Source: Paraburkholderia rhynchosiae (GTDB lineage: Bacteria; Pseudomonadota; Gammaproteobacteria; Burkholderiales; Burkholderiaceae). Taken from it: a DNA stretch of 64,000 nucleotides. The notes under the pieces are model-generated. The model saw only the letters and a program-made list of their open reading frames with translations, made no database searches and was not told where the DNA came from. The first letter of the stretch is position 1, and each line of letters opens with the position of its first letter. This document shows, piece by piece, positions 17,020-25,756 of this stretch. The stretch is taken from the NCBI RefSeq assembly GCF_002879865.1, contig NZ_PNXY01000002.1, positions 408,128 through 472,127 on the forward strand, read 5' to 3'. A program made the position numbers and the translations under genes.

Positions 17020-18249
17020 CTATCGGATATGCGGCGCGAGCACGTTGCCGACGAATGCGGAGGCTGCACCCGGCCCGAACTGTTCGAGAAGTCGCGCGTT
17101 GAGTGCATCGCGGGAAGTGCCGTTCACGCAGACCGCATCGGCGAGCGTCGCATAGGCATCGAGCACATCTGCCGCCGTGATCTCGTATCCGGCGTCGGCG
17201 TCGATCCAGCGCAGTGCGGCCATGCCGCAGGTGATCGCGAACGTCGGCTGCCGCTGCACGAACTCCCGTGCTGCCCGAATCAGGGTGCGCGGATCGGTCG
17301 GGCTGGTCTGGATGAGCGACGTCGCGAGATCGAAGAGCCCCGCGTCCTTCGCGGACGCAAACCATTTGCCTTCCGAGCCCGGCTCGCTTTCGATCAGGTC
17401 CTGCAGGATTGCTGCCTGCGATCGCCCGGGATACTTCCTCGCGATCGCACGGAAGGTCGCGAGATACGTCCCAGATCGGTTAGCCGCGATCGCATACCGC
17501 TGGTAGGCGTCGTCCATCATGCCGCAGGTGAGCAGGATCGTCTCGCAGGCGACGGCGATCGCGCTTTCCGGTGCATGGGCGTTACGCGACTGCTCGGCGT
17601 AACGCAGCGCCTCTTCGGGGCGGCCGAGTGCCACGAGCGCCTTTGCACCCCATTGCCGGTACCCCCACCATGTCATGCGCGCAGAGTCGACCAGTGCGAG
17701 CAGTTCGTCGAATCGGTGCGCGACGTAAAGCGCACTCATGCACGCGGTAGTGCCGACAAAAAATCCACCCTGGCCGTCGGGGCCGATTACATGCGCCGTG
17801 ATGGGCAGCAGCCTGTCCGCCCATGCGGATGCCATACTCGGCGTCACAGCAAGCTCTCCCCACACATCGGCGAGGCGTTCGATATACGGCATCTGGTCTT
17901 CCTGCAACGCCTCAAAGAGACGTTCCAGCCATGCCTGTCTGATTGTGGAATCAACTTTTGCTGCGGCAATCAGGGGAGCCAGTGCATCGATGGTCCGATT
18001 GACTGCGGTGCCCATCGCGCCGGACGAACTGTCGACCTGTTCCAGTGCCGGAGACAGTTTTTCGAGCAGGAGCACCGCGCCTTCGGCGGCAAGGATGACA
18101 TCGGAGCGCGCCACCTGCCGGATCTCGACGACCGCTTCCTTCAGCCGCTGGATCGGCAGCGCTGATTTCCAGCCGAAGGCGTTACGCCGGAAACGGGCGG
18201 CAAAGGTCCATCGATGTGAGCTCGTGTGTGACATCCCGGTTTTCAGCAT
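17020..18249 (-). CDS. helical-repeat (TPR/Sel1-like) protein
   Basis: 409 aa, starting directly after the stop of the upstream gene on the same strand (TGA then ATG). Repeated helix pairs occur throughout (RFDELLALVDSARMTWWGYRQWGAKALVALGRPEEALRYAEQSRNAHAP and so on), suggesting an alpha-solenoid scaffold. No signal peptide or membrane segment. Exact family and job unknown. It forms an operon with the next upstream unknown gene and possibly TraB, so a role in conjugation or entry is possible but unproven. Confidence 0.6.
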   Translation of the reverse strand: MLKTGMSHTSSHRWTFAARFRRNAFGWKSALPIQRLKEAVVEIRQVARSDVILAAEGAVLLLEKLSPALEQVDSSSGAMGTAVNRTIDALAPLIAAAKVDSTIRQAWLERLFEALQEDQMPYIERLADVWGELAVTPSMASAWADRLLPITAHVIGPDGQGGFFVGTTACMSALYVAHRFDELLALVDSARMTWWGYRQWGAKALVALGRPEEALRYAEQSRNAHAPESAIAVACETILLTCGMMDDAYQRYAIAANRSGTYLATFRAIARKYPGRSQAAILQDLIESEPGSEGKWFASAKDAGLFDLATSLIQTSPTDPRTLIRAAREFVQRQPTFAITCGMAALRWIDADAGYEITAADVLDAYATLADAVCVNGTSRDALNARLLEQFGPGAASAFVGNVLAPHIR

Positions 18250-19122
18250 TCAGCGCGTTTTCATGTAGTGCCGGTAGAGCGCATCATGCAGATCACGCAG
18301 ATCGCGGCGGCTTTCGATCAATTCGTGGTGACGGCCCTCGCGTTCGAGCGCGAGCAGCCGAAGCACCAGTCTAGCCGCACGTTCGGGCTCGGTATCACGG
18401 CACGGTTGCGCCTGCTTCAGCAGTGGTGCGAGGCTGGTTTTCTGGATCAGTACCCAGGCGGGAAACCACGCGAGGTCGGCGACATCGCCGCTTCCTTCAA
18501 AGGACGCATCGAATGCCTTGCGCAGCGTATCCAGCAAACTGTCCTCAAGATGGCGGAGCAGGCCATCGAAACGGACGGGTGCAAGCCATGCGAGTTCGGC
18601 CAGAAGCGGCCAGGCGGCCTCAAGACCATCGAGCCGGTATCGGCATTCGGCCATCCACATCAGCGGTGCGGGAATGCGCCGCCACGATTCGATGTGCGTG
18701 ACGGCGTCTTCGGCGGCTTTCCAGTCGCCCGCATCCAGGTAGAGCGCGGCGCCGTGTGCATTGGGCTGGGCCGCACGGAACGCCAGACCCGCGGCGCGTT
18801 GCGCGAGTTCGTTCCAGAACGGCGCAAGCCAGGCGATGGCGGCCCGTTCGCCCATCAGCTGGTTCGCCAAGGGCCGGATGTGGGTCAGTAGCGTCTCTCG
18901 CGCGTCAAGCGCGGCGTCATGGTTCGCGAAGGGTAGGCTGCAACGTGCTTGGAGGGCGGTCACGAGCGTGTCAAGCGCCACGAGCGCCGCATCGTCCGGA
19001 TATTCATGCCCGAGGATCTGTAGCGCACGGCGGGCACCGGAGGCATCGTGGAGTTGCAATGCCGACAGGACATCGTTGCGCAGCATCACATCACGGCTGT
19101 CGTCAAAAATATCAAGTTGCAT
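18250..19122 (-). CDS. helical-repeat protein of unknown function
   Basis: 290 aa. Helical throughout, with TPR-like stretches near the N-terminus (ALQLHDASGARRALQILGHEYPDDAALVAL). The region DAGDWKAAEDAVTHIESWRRIPAPLMWMAECRYRLDGLEAAWPLLAELAW also resembles tandem helices. Cytosolic. It is immediately upstream of, and adjoining, the 409-aa gene; the pair looks like an obligate couple of scaffold proteins. Family not recognised. Confidence 0.6.
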   Translation of the reverse strand: MQLDIFDDSRDVMLRNDVLSALQLHDASGARRALQILGHEYPDDAALVALDTLVTALQARCSLPFANHDAALDARETLLTHIRPLANQLMGERAAIAWLAPFWNELAQRAAGLAFRAAQPNAHGAALYLDAGDWKAAEDAVTHIESWRRIPAPLMWMAECRYRLDGLEAAWPLLAELAWLAPVRFDGLLRHLEDSLLDTLRKAFDASFEGSGDVADLAWFPAWVLIQKTSLAPLLKQAQPCRDTEPERAARLVLRLLALEREGRHHELIESRRDLRDLHDALYRHYMKTR

Positions 19123-19131
19123 GGGTCGGAC

Positions 19132-19335
19132 TCAAAAGAGCTGGTCGCCAGGACTCACAAGGTTATGCCACTTCACTACGCTTCTCAACGGGCGTCCGTC
19201 TTCAAGGACGGACTCGATAACGGCGCGTTGGCCGCTCGCCTCGGCAACCACGCGCACCATCCTGTTCCGGTAGCGCATCAGCGCACCGATCGACGGGCAA
19301 ACGGGGCGCTTTCGTCTTCGGTCTGCTTTCGGCAT
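19132..19335 (-). CDS. small basic hypothetical protein, 67 aa
   Basis: Ends nine bases before the 290-aa gene on the same strand. The basic N-terminus (MPKADRRRKRP) is followed by a small beta-rich domain (MVRVVAEASGQRAVIESVLEDGRPLRSVVKWHNLVSPGDQLF) resembling small RNA- or DNA-binding folds. No family assigned. Tight spacing to the next gene and protein-like composition support it. Confidence 0.5.
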   Translation of the reverse strand: MPKADRRRKRPVCPSIGALMRYRNRMVRVVAEASGQRAVIESVLEDGRPLRSVVKWHNLVSPGDQLF

Positions 19336-19402
19336 TGCTGCATCAGGACAACGGGAGCGGGAACGTGGCGAATTATCCCACGCCTGCCCAGACCAACGGC
19401 GG

Positions 19403-20659
19403 CTACCGGTTCACCGCGCGCAGCAATGGCACACCGGACAGTCGGGCGATTGCGGCGACGCCCTGGCGCTGGATCTGTGCGAGCGCGAGGTCGGAATCGA
19501 ACCAGCTGTTGGACAGGCTGACGAGCACATCGGGCGAATGCAGCAGGATGCGCCAGTGCGGCCACCACAACAGGTCTTCGTAGCAGATCGAGAAGGCCAC
19601 GCTCTTGCCTGCGACCATGACGTATGGCTGGCTGAGACTTCCGCGGATCGCGCTGATGGCCGCACCGGGGCGCCACAGTGCCGCCGGCACCGGCTGGCGA
19701 CTATCCAGGCGGCCGTGGTCTGCGCCAACGACGACAGCGCTGTCGGTATACCGGAGCGGCGTACCGGACGCGGCCAGGTCCATGCCGACGATCAATGTTC
19801 GCCTGGCCGCGGCGAACACCTTGATATCGTCACGCCACCAGTAGCCCATCGCCGGGCGCCACAGCCCCACGATTTCCTCGGGAAGGACCACAACGGTGCC
19901 GCCTTCGCTGAACGCACGCTGTGCGATCGTCTGGACCTGTTGCGTCCGGGCATAGAGCGACGCGTAGCTGGACTGATCGAACCGGCCAAGGCGTGTGTCG
20001 AGTGCTGTCCACCGGGACGGTACAACTGGCGCGCTCGCCATACTGCGCGCGAGAAGGGATAGGATCACCAGCAGCATTGCAACATGTCGGGCGAAGCGAC
20101 CGCGTGAGACGGAGGCTGCGCACGCAGTGGCGGTTATGCCGAGCACCAGGCCTGGCGCCTTCCAACCGGGAAACAGGGTGCTGGCGACATATGCCGGCGA
20201 TAACCACCCAATGATCCCAAGTGGTGGTACGGTCACGAGCACCGTCGCGACGGCGGCGCACAAGGCGTGGCGTGTGGCGCTCGCGTCCGACTCAGGTTTG
20301 AGCACAGCCCACGGTGTCGCCAGCACGCACGCCTGCGCGATCCAGAACGAGACGCCGAGCATCAGCGCTTCTGGTCGCGTCAGATCTCCATAGCCGGAAA
20401 AGAAGCGCATGCACACGAGGGGAATATCCCGTGCGCCAGCAAGGTAATAGCCGGTCCAGATCGCGAGTGCCGAGGTACGTCCACGCACGCGTGACCATAC
20501 GGCCGGCAGGAGCAGCAGGAGCACCTGCCAGTGCCCCGGGTACCATGTGGACAGCGCCACCAGCGCGCCGGTGGCGAACAACGCCACGCATGCGAGGCCG
20601 CGTGGGAGAGACTGGACAGGAGCCCGCGTCGATGGAAGAAGTGGAGGCAGCGCAAACAT
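19403..20659 (-). CDS. traB: TraB-type conjugal transfer protein (Lnt/nitrilase-like)
   Basis: 418 aa. The N-terminal ~220 residues hold several membrane helices (GLACVALFATGALVAL, VLLLLLPAVW, LVLGITATACA, HVAMLLVILSLLARS). The C-terminal part is a carbon-nitrogen hydrolase domain: the catalytic glutamate in VVVLPEEIVGLW, a probable lysine region, and the cysteine in VAFSICYEDLLWWPHW. This architecture is that of apolipoprotein N-acyltransferase and of TraB from Ti-type plasmids. TraB increases conjugation efficiency in Agrobacterium plasmids; the substrate is not known. Near the T4SS cargo it most likely supports the transfer apparatus or lipoprotein maturation. Confidence 0.8.
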   Translation of the reverse strand: MFALPPLLPSTRAPVQSLPRGLACVALFATGALVALSTWYPGHWQVLLLLLPAVWSRVRGRTSALAIWTGYYLAGARDIPLVCMRFFSGYGDLTRPEALMLGVSFWIAQACVLATPWAVLKPESDASATRHALCAAVATVLVTVPPLGIIGWLSPAYVASTLFPGWKAPGLVLGITATACAASVSRGRFARHVAMLLVILSLLARSMASAPVVPSRWTALDTRLGRFDQSSYASLYARTQQVQTIAQRAFSEGGTVVVLPEEIVGLWRPAMGYWWRDDIKVFAAARRTLIVGMDLAASGTPLRYTDSAVVVGADHGRLDSRQPVPAALWRPGAAISAIRGSLSQPYVMVAGKSVAFSICYEDLLWWPHWRILLHSPDVLVSLSNSWFDSDLALAQIQRQGVAAIARLSGVPLLRAVNR

Positions 20660-20876
20660 GGGTCCAGAGGGAGGCAGAAGTTAGCGGCACGGTCGATGCC
20701 GGCCGGGCTTTCCCAGTGATGCGCGCGCTGCATTGTCGAGCATAGGACAGCTTTTTCGTTCGCGCTACGTCGAGAGATCCGCGTCGGGAGAAAAGACACC
20801 AACACAAAAAGCTCTTCGCGGAATAGCGGGGAACGCAGAGAGAACTGTCGGCCAGAAAGCGACCTTCGCCCGACGC

Positions 20877-21737
20877 CTACAACTCGGCGTGCAAGGCTAA
20901 AAACTCAATGGGCACTTCTTGCCGAAGATAGCCACCTTTGCCTTTGACCCGAAATCTGACCTCTACAGTGCCGCGCTTCGGATGCGGCGGGAGCGGCTCT
21001 GCCGTGTAGGACTTGTCAACGAAGCGAATTTCGAGCGCGGGTGGAATTCGCATCGGCACTGCGCACACTATCCGATACTCGCCCCTTGCATTGGGTGAAT
21101 ACAGTATCAAGCTCTGTGTTTGATTGATCTGTTGGTGAAAGCGCGCAAAAGCCGTCGGCTCGTCAAGCAACGGCGTGGGAAACCCCTCTTTGACCGCGCA
21201 AGTAGTTACGTGCTGCGCCAACTCTCTAGGTAATTCGATTGCGGGTTCACCGATTTCGACGACAAGTGCAAATAAGTTGTGAAACCGAATCGCGCCGTGA
21301 TTGACCAGCGGCACATGCTGCCATGGCGTCACACAAAATGAAAACTGCAAACGGCCGTCCGTTTCGAGGTCGAAAACGAAATCGCTCTCGCGAGCTGCTT
21401 CCAACCTGTCCAACTTCTGCACAGACGGAATGATGTAAGCGACAATTGGGTTGACAGTGCACACAGCGCACAACGGCTCACGGTATACGTTCCGATGATC
21501 AGCGTTGTGATACCTAATGAGGCCTGATGCGTGGTACGAGATTTTTTTCGTCTTTGGTCGCTGTCCTTTGAAATCGACCCTCGTCGGTTCGTCTCGCCCA
21601 AGCTCATGCAATAGACTATGGTCGTTAGTACCTTCTCGAACCAAAAATAGGTATAACGATCCATCGTCTTCAAGCGCGTATGACGCAAGATGACGAAGCT
21701 CGTCATCGACTTTTAGTACCAGGCGTCCCTCAATCAT
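20877..21737 (-). CDS. hypothetical protein, 286 aa, lower-GC cargo
   Basis: The ATG at 21737 opens MIEGRLVLKVDDELRHLASY; a longer frame starting at 21836 has no better signal. The protein is soluble with beta-strand/loop character (DDGSLYLFLVREGTND; ISYHASGLIRYHNAD; IRFVDKSYTAEPLPPHPKRGTVEVRFRVKGK). Family not recognised. Its base composition is visibly less GC-rich than the ICE backbone and it stands alone, so it is likely recent cargo. The upstream ~100 bases are AT-richer and may hold its promoter. Confidence 0.6.
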   Translation of the reverse strand: MIEGRLVLKVDDELRHLASYALEDDGSLYLFLVREGTNDHSLLHELGRDEPTRVDFKGQRPKTKKISYHASGLIRYHNADHRNVYREPLCAVCTVNPIVAYIIPSVQKLDRLEAARESDFVFDLETDGRLQFSFCVTPWQHVPLVNHGAIRFHNLFALVVEIGEPAIELPRELAQHVTTCAVKEGFPTPLLDEPTAFARFHQQINQTQSLILYSPNARGEYRIVCAVPMRIPPALEIRFVDKSYTAEPLPPHPKRGTVEVRFRVKGKGGYLRQEVPIEFLALHAEL

Positions 21738-22266
21738 CGCACCCCACCGCTTGGAATCGGAAGAGTCACAATTATGCCTGCACGCGATGTTGCTGCGCTC
21801 ATGGTTAATCAGCCGATTGACATATTCGGGGCACAAAAGTCCACTCCCTGAGTGGAGCGGTCGGTGGAGCGGCCCTCAAAACATGAGAGTCAATGGCTGA
21901 ATCTGGCCGACTGTACGCATTCGCTCAAGCCGCCACTAAGCTGCCAGCCGGAAGAATTCGTCCGGCGCCAACGACGGCTCTGTGGCACCGCGTTCAGCGG
22001 GTGTAATCGGCCAGTTTCTGCCGTTCGGCCGCCGCACAGCGCAGTCGTTCGAACGGCCGCTCCGCCCCCGAAACCCGCCCAAGGCCGACGCGAGCATTGT
22101 GGCCAATCCGAAGGTGCGGATCATCCGACGAATACAACCCCTGTACGGCACCGCACGGACGCGCCTGCAGGACAGACTTCTAGACGTCTCATGCGGATAG
22201 CGTTTTTATTGGATCGGAAATCGGGCAATGAATCACGTACCTTCCGGGATCGACGATGAAACGGTG
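21738..22266. other. gene-poor stretch between unknown gene and kinase remnants
   Basis: About 530 bases with only short, poorly supported open frames. No intact gene, terminator or repeat was recognised. With the adjacent kinase fragments it looks like decayed DNA at a cargo junction. Confidence 0.45.
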
Positions 22267-22516
22267 AGTGTCCCGCCATGCGAACGACAATCTGCTTGCA
22301 GATGAGCAGATCAAGGCCGAGGCCCGATCCAGCCGGTGCGCCGGCCGGACGCCAATAAGGCGCGAAGACAAGACTCGGGTTCTTCGCGCCGACAGGCAAG
22401 CCTCTATTCGTGACCGAAATAATCAGGTCATCGTCTTCGACATGGGCATTCACATTAATGGGTTGATGACGGTCACCATGGGCGATGGCGTTAACGACGA
22501 GAATTGATAGGAGTTG
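22267..22516 (-). pseudogene. histidine kinase ATP-binding domain fragment
   Basis: One frame on the minus strand keeps the C-terminal ATPase domain of a sensor kinase: N-box NAIAHGD, G1-like VTNRG and G2 GSGLGLDLLICKQIVVRMAGH. There is no HisKA, sensor region or start in front of it, and the sequence loses similarity on both sides (the longer open frame spans 22121-22606). It is a remnant, not a working gene. Confidence 0.7.
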
Positions 22517-22661
22517 GATCGGCGCGGCCAGCGACATCACGGAGCGGAGGGAGGCCGAGCAGAGGGTTAAGGACGCCGACCGTCGCAAGGACGAGTTCCT
22601 CGCCATGCTGGCTCATGAACTGAGAAATCCGCTTGCCCCAATTGGTGCGGCAGCCGAATTA
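22515..22661 (+). pseudogene. histidine kinase PAS-end/HisKA fragment
   Basis: On the plus strand the segment [23 protein letters not shown] followed by the H-box [13 protein letters not shown] is the junction of a PAS/PAC domain and a HisKA dimerisation domain. It breaks off after GAAAEL, where the frame runs into unrelated AT-rich sequence. It abuts the oppositely oriented ATPase fragment; the two do not form one kinase in this order and probably come from rearranged kinase genes. Confidence 0.7.
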
Positions 22662-22797
22662 AAAAATTTTTGCGAATCCGTATGCAATCTCTCATTCTCT
22701 ATCTATCCCGCAATGGCTGAGTTTAAGCACGTCGATCCCGAGGCGTTACCGGCAAAGAAACGGTCCGGGCTGCCTTCAGTCAGGACGCAGGACGCGG

Positions 22798-23292
22798 CTA
22801 CGAGCGCGGCATGTCTTGCTTGGGCTTATTCGAAGGGTTCCTGCCCGGCGGAGCCGGATCCGGCTTGCGTGGAACGGGCGTCTTTTTAGGCGGGATTTTT
22901 CTCGCTTCGACGACTGGAGGTGTCTTTTTAGCTTTCTTTCTCGTCGCTCTGGTTCGGCTAGAGGCTCCCGAGCTAGACGGCTCTTCGACGAGGAACGGCG
23001 TTCTGTCCGAGGCTTCAGCAATCCACTTTGGCGGACGGCCACGTCCGCTCCACTCAGTTCCCGATATCGGATCCCGGTATCGTGCAGCAGGACTCTCTTT
23101 GCCAATCGAACGGCCCCTGCCGCTATCGCCGCGTCCCTGTCTGTGCAAGTCATCGACGCTGATGCCATATGCGCGCATCATCTCCTTGATATTGCGAATA
23201 GCCTTCTGTGACTCCTCTTGCTTCTTTATAACAGCGTCAGCTTTCTCGGCTAACTTCCTGATTCTCGCTTGAATTTCTTTAAGCGTCGCCAT
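22798..23292 (-). CDS. H-NS family nucleoid protein with basic C-terminal tail
   Basis: 164 aa. The N-terminal ~55 residues form a coiled coil for oligomerisation ([32 protein letters not shown]). The H-NS DNA-binding signature [19 protein letters not shown] is at residues ~72-90. A long Lys/Pro/Arg-rich tail ([22 protein letters not shown]) follows. H-NS proteins silence AT-rich foreign DNA; this copy sits at the start of the lower-GC cargo, beside the CHAT-lipase operon on the same strand. It may silence that operon and/or the wider cargo, which is an inference. Confidence 0.88.
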   Translation of the reverse strand: MATLKEIQARIRKLAEKADAVIKKQEESQKAIRNIKEMMRAYGISVDDLHRQGRGDSGRGRSIGKESPAARYRDPISGTEWSGRGRPPKWIAEASDRTPFLVEEPSSSGASSRTRATRKKAKKTPPVVEARKIPPKKTPVPRKPDPAPPGRNPSNKPKQDMPRS

Positions 23293-23373
23293 GATTTTTC
23301 TCGTTTATTCTGGGAACTAAGATCCGTGTTGAGGCGATAGCCAAATGCCTTTTCCTGGGCGGATGCGGAACGT

Positions 23374-24729
23374 TCAGGCTGTGAGCGAATCTTGTACGAG
23401 GAACACCGGCTGCGATTGGGAGATGACTTTTCCGTTTGAACGCATCTCGACCGAGTAAGCACCTGCATAGATCGGAGCTACAATGCGAAGCGAAAGGCCA
23501 TCGAGCCAAGCGCCCTTGTAGTGAACCGGATGGGGATTTGGCATTTGTTGCGGCGGCTTCATTTCTTGCCCATGTTCGTCGGTCAACTTGATGAGCATGA
23601 TTTCTGCATCCAACTGATCGAATAACTGGGTGCTTGTCAGCACGACCTGCAGTTTGAAATTGGGCTCAACGACTTCGTTGCCGAGGCTCACCTTAAAGTC
23701 ACCCTCCACGCCCGCTAGACTGCCAGGCTTACCAAGTAGCGAGCCTAGCGCCAGTAACAATCCGCTGTCGTTGAAGATGGTGCCGTGCTCGCCGCCGACA
23801 GCAAGTTGTTGCACGCCTCCGAGCGTCGCGCTCCACATTGGTACGGTGCCGTCACCTCCTCCGGAAACCGATACTGCTTGGGGTATCGGCTTGGACACCG
23901 TCATGTCGACGCGCATGTGGCCGTACGTGTCCATCTTCGTTCCGACAAAGCAAAAATAGGACACAGACTTGGGCTTGCTTCGGATGTCAAGTGAAGCTCG
24001 GAAGGTCCGAGCCGACTCAAGGTTCGCGTCGGACAAACCGAGCGTCTGGTGCACCCTGGGGTCGTAGATATCGACGGCGGCTAGTCTTGCGCTCGAGGCC
24101 AAATTCCACAGAAACGGCTCGTCTTCGGGCGGTAGGAGCTGATAGAGGGCAGGAAACGCTTCATTGGATGCAAGCGCCTGGACTTGTGTCGCACTCAAGA
24201 ACAGTTTCCTAACACCGCCTAGGGCCGCAGCCAAAGCAAGAGGAGCGCCACGGTGCGGCGTACCCATAGTTGTCAGGCTACGGATGTTGTCAAAACCGCA
24301 GCAATTGACCTCGCCAAATCGACCCGATTCCAAAAAATGCCGTGCGACTAGACCACCCATAGAGTGCGCCAGAATGTCAATCTTCAAGTCAGGTCCATGA
24401 AGCTGGCGCAGGTATCTCACCCGCTCCGCAAGTCGCGCAGCGGATTCTGCGTTGTCCTTTCGCCAGTCGTAAGGACACACAACAAGGTTAGGGTTCGCCT
24501 CTTTTTCCGAGAAGCCGCATCGACCAAGAGCATCTATGAGCGGCCCATAGACGCCTTTTACCACGACCCAACGGATAATGTCGCCGACCTCAAGGTCGGG
24601 CTCGAGAAGCTTCTCGAGCTTGTTGTAGGGGGTGAGAACTTCCCACGGGTTCCCAGGCCAGACGAGGGCGCCGTCTGCCTTCAATTCGCTTCCCATGATC
24701 CCTGGGACCAGAATGACTACATCGGTCAT
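23374..24729 (-). CDS. LCAT-like lipase/acyltransferase (alpha/beta hydrolase)
   Basis: 451 aa. The N-terminus MTDVVILVPGIMGSEL is the LCAT/PDAT-type oxyanion loop. Nucleophile Ser123 is in AHSMGGLVAR, with acid Asp293 in GGGDGTVP and base His315 in GGEHGTIF: a complete catalytic triad. Residues ~330-450 form an additional beta-rich C-terminal domain (FKLQVVLTSTQLFDQLDAEIMLIKL; GAYSVEMRSNGKVISQSQP) absent from ordinary LCAT. No signal peptide, so the enzyme is cytosolic or delivered otherwise. Its start lies one base after the stop of the middle gene, so it is translated with the CHAT operon. A membrane-lipid-attacking effector is a reasonable guess. Confidence 0.82.
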   Translation of the reverse strand: MTDVVILVPGIMGSELKADGALVWPGNPWEVLTPYNKLEKLLEPDLEVGDIIRWVVVKGVYGPLIDALGRCGFSEKEANPNLVVCPYDWRKDNAESAARLAERVRYLRQLHGPDLKIDILAHSMGGLVARHFLESGRFGEVNCCGFDNIRSLTTMGTPHRGAPLALAAALGGVRKLFLSATQVQALASNEAFPALYQLLPPEDEPFLWNLASSARLAAVDIYDPRVHQTLGLSDANLESARTFRASLDIRSKPKSVSYFCFVGTKMDTYGHMRVDMTVSKPIPQAVSVSGGGDGTVPMWSATLGGVQQLAVGGEHGTIFNDSGLLLALGSLLGKPGSLAGVEGDFKVSLGNEVVEPNFKLQVVLTSTQLFDQLDAEIMLIKLTDEHGQEMKPPQQMPNPHPVHYKGAWLDGLSLRIVAPIYAGAYSVEMRSNGKVISQSQPVFLVQDSLTA

Positions 24730-24730
24730 G

Positions 24731-25699
24731 TCAGAGTCGCATCTCGCTAAGAGCGTTCATCATTGCACGCGCCGCCTCGCCGTAGCGCTCCTCTGCGAAG
24801 GCGTCCACACACCGTTCTTCTATCGTCATGGCGCGAATGCTAACTGCCATCTCGTCGGGCTCGTCATTAAAGTCGAGCACACAGCCACGCGTCTCCTTGT
24901 GATATTGAAGGTCATCGTCTGACCAAGTGACGGCTTGCCCGACGATTAACATACCTACTGCGGCCTCATAAGGACGCTCGGCCTGACTCGCGTACTGTCG
25001 TACATGGCGTGTCGAGATCATGCCGATGCTCTCCCCGCCGCTCGTATGAAGGCGCCAGTCAGGTCCGTCTTCGCCGATCTGCGCGAGGAACGTCGGCGCC
25101 ACACCGATTAGAAGGTCTACGGCCGTCTCCTCTTTTATTACCTTACCGAAGTACACAAAGTCGTCGGCGAATAATGCTGGTTCGACCGTTTTCACTTCTT
25201 GTTCGGTAAGCCGACCTCCGCGATTGGATTCGACCCACGCTTTGACGTGTCGTGCGCTCCTTACCAAGCCTGCTGGCATGGGCGCTTGCACCTCGACGAA
25301 GAAAAATGCATTTTGGCTTGCGTTCAGCCGAGCAAGAAGATCGTCGAAGTCTGCAATCCGTGCACCCAAGTCAATGAGCCCGATAGTGAGCACATCGCTG
25401 TTCGCAGGCGCTGTTTCAAGCACTCGCTTAACTTGTTCGCGCGCTATCGCCAGATGAGATCCGGTCGACGCGGTTTCACCGGAAGAAAGCCCGAGGCCTG
25501 ACATGCCCAAGCGGCTCACGACCTCGAATGCGGAGGATGAGACGATGAACGTTTGTATTGCCGGCGCGAGCGTCTGAAACTGTGCAGACAGAGACTGGTC
25601 GCTCCGGAGCACGTCCTGAATCAATCCCTCGGCGGTTTTACGCGGCAGCGATGACTCAGCTGGCAAGCTGACGATTCGAAAGGGGTGCTGCATGCCCAT
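24731..25699 (-). CDS. unknown protein between CHAT protease and lipase
   Basis: 322 aa from an ATG with GAGGT upstream. No clear enzyme motif. The N-terminal ~200 residues look alpha/beta (NSDVLTIGLIDLGARIADFDDLLARL; AFFFVEVQAPMP). The C-terminal ~120 residues contain ETRGCVLDFNDEPDEM (269-284) and a cysteine at 297. From memory, a similar ETRGCxFDxN segment ends some uncharacterised proteins linked to defence genes, but I cannot confirm a family. Tight coupling to the lipase gene (one-base gap) and to the CHAT gene (57 bases) makes it a candidate substrate, adaptor or inhibitor. Confidence 0.75.
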   Translation of the reverse strand: MGMQHPFRIVSLPAESSLPRKTAEGLIQDVLRSDQSLSAQFQTLAPAIQTFIVSSSAFEVVSRLGMSGLGLSSGETASTGSHLAIAREQVKRVLETAPANSDVLTIGLIDLGARIADFDDLLARLNASQNAFFFVEVQAPMPAGLVRSARHVKAWVESNRGGRLTEQEVKTVEPALFADDFVYFGKVIKEETAVDLLIGVAPTFLAQIGEDGPDWRLHTSGGESIGMISTRHVRQYASQAERPYEAAVGMLIVGQAVTWSDDDLQYHKETRGCVLDFNDEPDEMAVSIRAMTIEERCVDAFAEERYGEAARAMMNALSEMRL

Positions 25700-25756
25700 C
25701 GCTTTACCTCATCTGAGTCATGCTACGTTGCTAACGATCCGTAAGGTGGAAAACAT

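Noticed and set aside
17002..18165. 387-codon plus-strand open frame over the helical-repeat gene
   Set aside because: Arg/Cys/His-rich translation without domains, opposite to a well-supported gene; shadow frame.
22121..22606. Treating the minus-strand frame as an intact histidine kinase gene
   Set aside because: Only the ATPase core is recognisable; no HisKA or sensor region, and similarity fades on both sides.
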